In this document: positions 45,840-51,328 of the stretch, in pieces
Numbering within the stretch: position 1 is the first letter of the stretch
How the letters are laid out: every line of letters begins with the position of its first letter
Assembly (NCBI GenBank): GCA_030426385.1
Contig: JAUHYI010000030.1
Location: forward strand, 1-51,328
Source: Phycisphaerae bacterium
Lineage (GTDB): Bacteria > Planctomycetota > Phycisphaerae > Phycisphaerales > Phycisphaeraceae
Direction of reading: 5' to 3'
DNA length: 51,328 bases
The notes under the pieces: generated by a model
What the model saw: only the letters and a program-made list of their open reading frames with translations
What the model was told of the DNA's origin: nothing
The model's database searches: none
Program-made: the position numbers and the translations under genes

Positions 45840-48800
45840 TTAGCTGCATCCCATCGAATTCCCGCAGTTCATGCACTTATAACAAGTGCCATTGCGTACC
45901 GTAATCGTGCCACACACATCACACGCCGGAGCATCGGTTTGCATTTCACGCATCGCTGCGGTCAATGTCGATTCCCGAGCCAGGGTCTGAGTCTGTGATT
46001 TTCCCTGTGTCGATGACGCGGTACCCGTCGCCGATCCACTGCTTGCCGCACCATTGGTGCCGTTGCCGTGACTACTACCATTGTTGTTACCATTGCCGCT
46101 GGCCTTGGCATTGGTCGAACCTTCGGAACTACCCGCCGCACGTTCGATCGGTGCGTCTTCCTTGATGCCACGACGCGGTGCGTTGGCCGCTCGATAACCG
46201 GCGACAAATTCCATACCCATCCAGCGGAAAATGTAATCCACCAGACTCTTGGCAAATGGAATGTCCGGGTTATGCGTCATACCTGCTGGTTCAAATCGTT
46301 GATGGGTAAACTTCGCCACTAGCGAATCAACCGGCACGCCGTATTGCAAGGCCACGCTGATCGCCGTACCCAATGAATCCATCAGGCCGCCGATCGTCGA
46401 ACCTTCTTTGGCCATGGTGATAAACAGTTCACCGGGTTGGCCATCGTCATACAGACCGACCGTCAGATAGCCCTCGTGACCAGCCACGTTGAATTTATGC
46501 GTCTTACTGGTCCGCGTGTCGGGCAAACGTCGACGCAGGGGCCGTTCGACAATCTTCTCGACAATACGTTCAGCAATCTGCACCGGCTCGGCAATCACAT
46601 CGGATGCCAACGCCTGACTCGCTGCCGCAGTCGAGGCCACTTCCACCACTTCGCCAGTCACTTCCACCAGCGCGGCTTCCACAGCTTCATCATCCTCGGC
46701 ATCCGTATTCGCTTCCAGATCGGTGTCTGATTCAATCTTGTTCGACAGCACCTGACTCAACTTACATCCATCGCGATACAACGCGTTGGCTTTCAAGCCC
46801 AGTTCCCAGCTCAAGCGATACGACGCTTTGATCGCGTCGATATCCGCGGAGTTGGGCAGGTTAATCGTCTTGCTGATCGCACCGCTGATAAACGGTTGGG
46901 CAGCACCCATCATACGAATGTGACCCTCGGGCGCGATAAATCGTTCGCCGGTCGGCCCACAGGTATTCGCACAATCAAACACCGGCAAATGTTCCGGCTT
47001 CAGATGCGGGGCACCCTCAACAGTCTGCGTGCCGCAAACCAATGCGTTGAGCTTGCTGATTTGAGATTTACTCAATCCCAAACCGGCCAACAGGTTGAAC
47101 GCTGGATCCTTGGCCGCGTCAGCCAGTTCCAGTTTTTCCAATGTCTTCTCACCAACCGTAAACGCATTGAACGCATACGACAGTTCAAACACCGTCGGCA
47201 GTGATTCGGTAATCGCTTTGAGCGCATCTTTGCCCACGCCTTTCTTGACGAGGAATTCACGCAGCGTTTGGCCTTCAGTTTCGGCTTCAGGCAATTCGAC
47301 ATCGAGATCCAGTGTGCCCATCACATAACGCAATACGTCACGCACTTGCTCTTCGTCGTAACCCAATGCATCAAGCGCGGGCCGCAGTGATTGGTTGGCA
47401 ATCTTGAAATAGCCGCCGCCCGCTAACTTCTTGAACTTCACCAAAGCGAAGTCAGGCTCAACACCGGTCGTGTCGCAATCCATCAGCAGGCCGATCGTGC
47501 CCGTCGGAGCGATGACCGTTGACTGGGCGTTGCGGAAGCCATGGGTTTTACCCAGTCGCAATGCGTCGTCCCACGCCACGCGAGCACATCGCAGCAAGTC
47601 ACTGGCATTATTCAAATGGCCCACATTCGCCGACGGATTTTCAATACGATCGCCATCGATAGGCACCGGTGCGATTTCCAAGCCCTGGTAGTTGCCCAGG
47701 TCATGGTTCGCCGCTTCATCACGATCACGCGGCACGCCATACGCAGCCCGACGATGGTTCGCGATCACTCGCAGCATATGCTCGCGGTTGCGGAAATAAC
47801 CGGGGAATGGGCCGTGTTCTGCTGACATTTCTGCACTGGTCGCATAGCTGCGTCCGGTCAGGATCGCGGAGATCGCACCACACAACGCGCGGGCTTCTTC
47901 CGAATCGTAAGGAATGCCTGCCTGCATCAGCATCGCACCGATGTTGGCATAACCCAGTCCCAGCGTGCGATATTCGTAGCTCAATCGCGCGATTTCCCGG
48001 CTTGGGAATGCGGCCATCAGCACGCTGATTTCCAGCACCATCGTCCACAGCTTCACGCCATGTTCGTAACGCACCAGATCAAACTCACGCGTTTTCGAAT
48101 CGTAAAACTTGATCAAGTTCAGCGACGCCAGGTTGCACGCCGTGTTGTCCAGGAACATGTATTCGCTGCACGGATTGCTCGCGTTGATGCGGCCGGATTC
48201 CGGACAGGTGTGCCATTGGTTGATCGTCGTGTCGTATTGCACGCCGGGGTCGGCACAGCGCCACGCGGCGTAGGCGATCTTGTCCCACAGATGACGCGCG
48301 GGCAATGTGCGAATCACACTGCCATCGGTTCGGCCCATCAGGTTCCACTCATCGTCCGCATCCAACGCTTCGAAAAACGTGTTGGGAATGCGAATCGAAT
48401 TGTTGGAATTCTGTCCGCTGACCGTCGCATAGGCTTCGCCATTGAAATCGTAGGTCAGGTTCAATCCCAGATCGGCAGCCGTTTTCTTCAAATCGACCGG
48501 CAGGTTTTTCATCCCTTCGACCAGTGCCGCGACTTTGATTTCTTCGCGAACTTTCCAGTCGATGAAATTTTCGATATCCGGATGATCCAAATCCAGGCAC
48601 ACCATTTTGGCTGCCCGGCGGGTCGTGCCGCCAGATTTAATCGCTCCAGCGGCACGATCACCGATCTTCAGGAAGCTCATCAAACCCGAACTTTTTCCAC
48701 CGCCCGATAGCGGTTCGTTTTCTCCTCGGAGCAAAGAGAAATTCGTTCCAGTTCCCGAGCCGTACTTGAACAGGCGCGCCTCACGTACCCAAAGGTCCAT

Positions 48801-49460
48801 GATCCCGCCGGGATTGACCAGATCGTCATCGCATGACTGAATAAAACAGGCGTGCGGCTGTGGATGGGCATACGCCGAGTCCGCCAGCTTCGTCTCACCT
48901 GAATCAGGATCGGTAAACCAATGGCCCTGGGCCGGCCCATCAATCCCATACGCCCAGTTCAAGCCCGTGTTAAACCATTGCGGCGAGTTTGGCGCCGACA
49001 TCTGGTGCAACATCATGTGGCACAACTCATCATAAAAAGCCTGGGCATCGCCTTCGGTATCGAAATACCCGTGCGATTCGCCCCAGTGTCGCCAGCAACC
49101 GGCCAAACGGTGAATCACCTGGCGTGCGGATTTCTCCGGGCCCGTTTCCGAACCGTTTTTGCCTTTGGTTTTACCGGCTGCCTTGGTTTTGCTTGACTTG
49201 CTTGACTTACTTTCTGCTGCATCGTAATCATGCGCGGCGATACCATTGGGCCCGCCGTCACGCGGCACGCCTGCCTTGCGGAAATACTTGGACACCATGA
49301 TGTCCGTGGCCAGTTGTGACCATGATGCGGGCACCTCCGCATCGTTCATTTCAAAAACCACTGAACCGTCGAGGTTGCTGATGCGACTCGATCGTTTCGT
49401 CCATGCCACCGTTTCGAAAACGTCTTCGCCTGCCGTGGTGAAGTGTCGTTCAATCTTCAT
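45840..49460 (-). CDS. nrdJ: Vitamin B12-dependent (class II) ribonucleoside-diphosphate reductase
   Basis: Reduces ribonucleotides to deoxyribonucleotides with adenosylcobalamin as radical source. The 1206-residue product has SAPNSPQWFNTGLNWAYG, the redox Cys in HACFIQSCDDD, FKYGSGTGTNFSLLRGE, and the radical-site region NPCSEYMFLDNTACNLASLN. ATVIAPTGTIGLLMDCDTTG appears as STVIAPTGTIGLLMDCD. A TSCPD domain and a C-terminal Cys-rich segment (CDVCGTITVRNGTCYKCMNC) complete it. A Lys/Ser-rich insertion is near residues 84-112. The dATP cone is not evident. No cobalamin riboswitch was found in its short upstream region. It lies near dcd, another dNTP enzyme. Confidence 0.96.
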   Translation of the reverse strand: MKIERHFTTAGEDVFETVAWTKRSSRISNLDGSVVFEMNDAEVPASWSQLATDIMVSKYFRKAGVPRDGGPNGIAAHDYDAAESKSSKSSKTKAAGKTKGKNGSETGPEKSARQVIHRLAGCWRHWGESHGYFDTEGDAQAFYDELCHMMLHQMSAPNSPQWFNTGLNWAYGIDGPAQGHWFTDPDSGETKLADSAYAHPQPHACFIQSCDDDLVNPGGIMDLWVREARLFKYGSGTGTNFSLLRGENEPLSGGGKSSGLMSFLKIGDRAAGAIKSGGTTRRAAKMVCLDLDHPDIENFIDWKVREEIKVAALVEGMKNLPVDLKKTAADLGLNLTYDFNGEAYATVSGQNSNNSIRIPNTFFEALDADDEWNLMGRTDGSVIRTLPARHLWDKIAYAAWRCADPGVQYDTTINQWHTCPESGRINASNPCSEYMFLDNTACNLASLNLIKFYDSKTREFDLVRYEHGVKLWTMVLEISVLMAAFPSREIARLSYEYRTLGLGYANIGAMLMQAGIPYDSEEARALCGAISAILTGRSYATSAEMSAEHGPFPGYFRNREHMLRVIANHRRAAYGVPRDRDEAANHDLGNYQGLEIAPVPIDGDRIENPSANVGHLNNASDLLRCARVAWDDALRLGKTHGFRNAQSTVIAPTGTIGLLMDCDTTGVEPDFALVKFKKLAGGGYFKIANQSLRPALDALGYDEEQVRDVLRYVMGTLDLDVELPEAETEGQTLREFLVKKGVGKDALKAITESLPTVFELSYAFNAFTVGEKTLEKLELADAAKDPAFNLLAGLGLSKSQISKLNALVCGTQTVEGAPHLKPEHLPVFDCANTCGPTGERFIAPEGHIRMMGAAQPFISGAISKTINLPNSADIDAIKASYRLSWELGLKANALYRDGCKLSQVLSNKIESDTDLEANTDAEDDEAVEAALVEVTGEVVEVASTAAASQALASDVIAEPVQIAERIVEKIVERPLRRRLPDTRTSKTHKFNVAGHEGYLTVGLYDDGQPGELFITMAKEGSTIGGLMDSLGTAISVALQYGVPVDSLVAKFTHQRFEPAGMTHNPDIPFAKSLVDYIFRWMGMEFVAGYRAANAPRRGIKEDAPIERAAGSSEGSTNAKASGNGNNNGSSHGNGTNGAASSGSATGTASSTQGKSQTQTLARESTLTAAMREMQTDAPACDVCGTITVRNGTCYKCMNCGNSMGCS

Positions 49461-49556
49461 AAATATGCCCTGACCTTCTTTTCTAAAAATTTACGTCGAA
49501 CAATCATGGTTCAACAACCCATCAATTCACATCGCCATTCATCCGCAATGACGACA

Positions 49557-49605
49557 CCCCCCCCACGTTTTCCCCCCACTCTCCCCCCACATCCCCCCCA
49601 GCAAA
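49557..49605. repeat. C-rich tract upstream of nrdJ
   Basis: Consecutive blocks CCCCCCCACGTTTT, CCCCCCACTCT and CCCCCCACATC match the dispersed C-tract family. It lies in the 273 bp gap between the DUF4282 gene and nrdJ. Confidence 0.6.
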
Positions 49606-49642
49606 CCTGACGATTTCCGGTTACCGCGAAAATCTCAACCCC

Positions 49643-49666
49643 GTAGGGCGGACATACCTGCCCGCC
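49643..49666 (+). repeat. 24-nt palindromic repeat, copy 1
   Basis: GTAGGGCGG-ACATAC-CTGCCCGCC: imperfect palindrome just downstream of the DUF4282 gene. Same length and layout as copies at 50116 and 50189. A pyrimidine-rich flank (CCAACCCC..ATTTC) is shared with copy 2. Confidence 0.7.
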
Positions 49667-49733
49667 TTCTCCAACCCCCTCCATTTCAAACCCTGCCCCT
49701 GCCTCCCACGCACACGTTTCTCCTCCAAATTTC

Positions 49734-50069
49734 TCACGCCCCGCCGCGCTGCTTGGCTTCTTCCAAGGCCACCAATCGTTTCGTGTCATCACCAAGTCGG
49801 AAAATCACGATCATCAATTCCAACGACACCCGCATCATCAGCAGATACACAAACATGACCAGCGTGCCAAAAATCAACGCCATCAAACCACCTTTGAAAC
49901 CACCCTGGCTAAAGCCACTGACCACCATGATCAACCAACCAATCCCCATCAATACAAACACCAACGCGTAAATAATTTTCACCAACGATGGCGTCAAAAA
50001 CCGGCTGAATGAAAAGTCCAACAACGCCCCAATCCCATCCGATCGACCTTGCATTGGATCATGTGTCAT
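49734..50069 (-). CDS. DUF4282 membrane protein
   Basis: The 111-residue product starts with a soluble stretch, then LLDFSFSRFLTPSLVKIIYA, the DUF4282 signature. Two membrane segments (about 31-52 and 61-80) and RVSLELMIVIFRLGDDTKRL follow. The family is small, widespread and of unknown function. AAGGA lies 8 nt before the ATG at 50069. The gene is flanked on both sides by copies of the 24-nt palindrome. Confidence 0.85.
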   Translation of the reverse strand: MTHDPMQGRSDGIGALLDFSFSRFLTPSLVKIIYALVFVLMGIGWLIMVVSGFSQGGFKGGLMALIFGTLVMFVYLLMMRVSLELMIVIFRLGDDTKRLVALEEAKQRGGA

Positions 50070-50115
50070 CGTTGCATTCCTTTCCTAAAACAAACCCGTT
50101 AAAAAATCACGCTTC

Positions 50116-50139
50116 GTCGGGCAGGCATACTTGCCCGAC
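50116..50139 (+). repeat. 24-nt palindromic repeat, copy 2
   Basis: GTCGGGCA-GGCATACT-TGCCCGAC: perfect 8 bp arms. Lies upstream of the DUF4282 gene. Arms have co-varied relative to copies 1 and 3 (A to C on one side matched on the other), which suggests selection for pairing. Confidence 0.7.
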
Positions 50140-50188
50140 TCCCCCAACCCAATCGATTTCCATCCCTCAAACAACCCCGCTATCCGCA

Positions 50189-50212
50189 GGCGGGAAAGTA
50201 TGCCCGCCCTAC
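50189..50212 (-). repeat. 24-nt palindromic repeat, copy 3 (inverted)
   Basis: In the minus orientation it reads GTAGGGCGGGCATAC followed by TTTCCCGCC. It faces copy 2 at a distance of about 50 bp and ends 70 bp from the dcd stop. Confidence 0.7.
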
Positions 50213-50281
50213 ATCGTTGATCTACACCGCGATGTTCTGTCTGACAAAATTCTGTCTGACAATACGAGAACGAGAAATTAA

Positions 50282-50854
50282 TCAATCCACCTTCGGTAAC
50301 ACGAGTCCCACCTGATCCTGATACTTGCCCGCTTTGTCGGCGTAGCTCACGGCACACTCGCGGTCGCCTTTGAGGAAGATCATCTGAGCGATGCCTTCGT
50401 TGGCGTAGATCTTCGCGGGCAGTGGTGTGGTGTTGCTGATCTCAATGGTGACCTTGCCTCGCCATTCGGGTTCGAGTGGCGTCACGTTGACGATGATGCC
50501 GCAGCGAGCGTAGGTGCTTTTGCCGACGCAGATCACCAGCACGTCACGCGGGATGGCAAACGTCTCGACCGTTTCACACAACGCAAACGAGTTGGGCGGG
50601 ACGATCACGTGATCCCGGCCTGTGTCGGCGGTGTCGACGGTGACGAAATTACGATCGTCGAACTGCTTGGGATCAACAATGCTGGCCCCGCCATCAACCG
50701 GCGCGTTGGTGAAAATTTTGAACAGGGTGCCGACGCGAACGTCGTAGCCATAGCTGGAGACGCCGTAGCTGACCTTGCCGGGTCGCTTGACGTTTTCCTC
50801 GAAGGGCTCAATAGGCACCAATTCACGAATCTGACTATCGCAGAGTACGGGCAT
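50282..50854 (-). CDS. dcd: dCTP deaminase
   Basis: Deaminates dCTP to dUTP on the way to dTMP. The 190-residue product has [53 protein letters not shown] with the catalytic Glu, [17 protein letters not shown] and the C-terminal [15 protein letters not shown]. Length and motifs are those of the monofunctional proteobacterial type. It serves the same dNTP pool as nrdJ. Confidence 0.97.
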   Translation of the reverse strand: MPVLCDSQIRELVPIEPFEENVKRPGKVSYGVSSYGYDVRVGTLFKIFTNAPVDGGASIVDPKQFDDRNFVTVDTADTGRDHVIVPPNSFALCETVETFAIPRDVLVICVGKSTYARCGIIVNVTPLEPEWRGKVTIEISNTTPLPAKIYANEGIAQMIFLKGDRECAVSYADKAGKYQDQVGLVLPKVD

Positions 50855-51237
50855 CGTTAGGTTTTAAACCTCCAAACGCGGTTGATCTCGCTACCCAGCA
50901 ACGACCAACCCACCACCAAAACGCAAGAAATCACATACGGTCGGCACATCAAATGAACACACGGTTAAAAGTAAGCTCATATGCCGATTTGGGAGTCTAT
51001 CACACTATATCTTGTGTCGTCCAGCCCGAACTTGACAAAATGTGGTGTAAATTTTGACTCAAACCGCGCAACGTCGGTTTTTTCCAAGTGTTAATGTGGC
51101 GAAGTTTTTTTATGTCCGCTCGTGGGAATTCCTCTGCCGACAAAAGCAGACAAGTTATCCACCAACGTCATTATTCATTTGGGGAAGAAATGAACACCGT
51201 CCCCCCCCCCCACTTTCCCCCGGCATAGCTTTAGCTG
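50855..51237. other. Intergenic region between dcd and the IS5-type fragment
   Basis: 383 bp with no gene that I can support. AT-rich patches (50990-51060) may hold the dcd promoter. A C12 tract followed by ACTTTCCCCC at 51201-51222 belongs to the dispersed C-tract family and directly abuts the transposase end. No terminal inverted repeat could be identified. Confidence 0.5.
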
Positions 51238-51328
51238 CTACGGACATTCAATTTTCGCGGTGACGCCAGCGGCCAGCCAGGCGAAGCTGAGGAAGTTGAT
51301 GGCTTTCTTCTCATAACGCGTGGCGACG
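51238..51328 (-). CDS. IS5-family transposase, C-terminal part cut by window end
   Basis: The minus-strand frame entering at the window edge reads VATRYEKKAINFLSFAWLAA and ends after about ten more residues at a TAG. This is the closing motif of IS5/IS4-type DDE transposases (R-x-A-T-R-Y-[DE]-K...FL). Only 29 residues are inside the window, so it cannot be told whether the copy is intact. Confidence 0.8.
   Translation of the reverse strand, partial: VATRYEKKAINFLSFAWLAAGVTAKIECP

Noticed and set aside
45515..45904. 129-codon plus-strand frame downstream of nrdJ
   Set aside because: It runs through hairpins and the nrdJ 3' end in antisense, with no ribosome binding site or protein-like pattern.

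Overview
The window is a 51.3 kb chromosomal segment of a bacterium with roughly 50-55% GC. It is mostly housekeeping genes around one exopolysaccharide (EPS) or surface-glycan cluster. A planctomycete, perhaps of the Phycisphaerae type, is plausible. The hints are a long B12-dependent ribonucleotide reductase, a PIN-TRAM membrane protein, a DUF4282 protein, a diheme cytochrome of the RoxA/MauG kind, and short intergenic palindromes. This assignment is an inference; no rRNA gene is present to settle it. Both edges of the window cut through transposase genes: the end of an IS630-type gene on the left and of an IS5-type gene on the right.

Layout. 0.5-6.4 kb, minus strand: uppS (undecaprenyl-PP synthase), purA, a rhodanese overlapping serA, and hemL. 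6.6-9.7 kb, plus: the classic rpsO-pnp pair with a terminator between them. 9.8-10.5 kb: a perfect sigma-54 promoter, a structured leader and a cold-shock protein. 10.7-15.4 kb: ychF (minus) divergent from gyrA, a STAS protein and tRNA-Pro(GGG). 15.5-17.1 kb: a diheme cytochrome c (minus).

17.4-29.2 kb, plus: the glycan cluster. It holds a Wzt-like ABC ATPase, a sulfotransferase, a Gfo/Idh/MocA oxidoreductase, two methyltransferases, a polysaccharide deacetylase, four glycosyltransferases and a small membrane protein. Several of these overlap by 4-8 bp. Six of the proteins end in Ala-Ala after polar, probably disordered tails, a feature not seen in the other proteins of the window.

29.5-32.3 kb, minus: ffs (SRP RNA), dnaX, ybaB, an order known from other phyla. 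dnaX contains an A10 run that, if one A is lost, gives an immediate stop, so it may make both tau and gamma. 32.4-38.6 kb: PIN-TRAM protein, sucD preceded by a probable structured leader RNA with a terminator, coaD, a degenerate MBL-fold protein, a P-loop kinase and an M20 peptidase. 38.7-42.7 kb: ilvD, a TetR regulator and ispE. 42.8-50.9 kb, minus: an O-antigen ligase/polymerase-like membrane protein with a TPR tail, the B12-dependent ribonucleotide reductase, a DUF4282 protein and dcd. The last and second-last enzymes both serve dNTP supply.

Repeats are the other theme. C-rich tracts of the type CCCCCCACTTT are scattered between genes and also inside hemL, dnaX, the PIN-TRAM gene, the M20 peptidase gene and the ligase gene, in both orientations. 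A ~112 bp repeat with 12 bp inverted ends occurs twice, in opposite orientation, and a 24-nt palindrome occurs three times around the DUF4282 gene.
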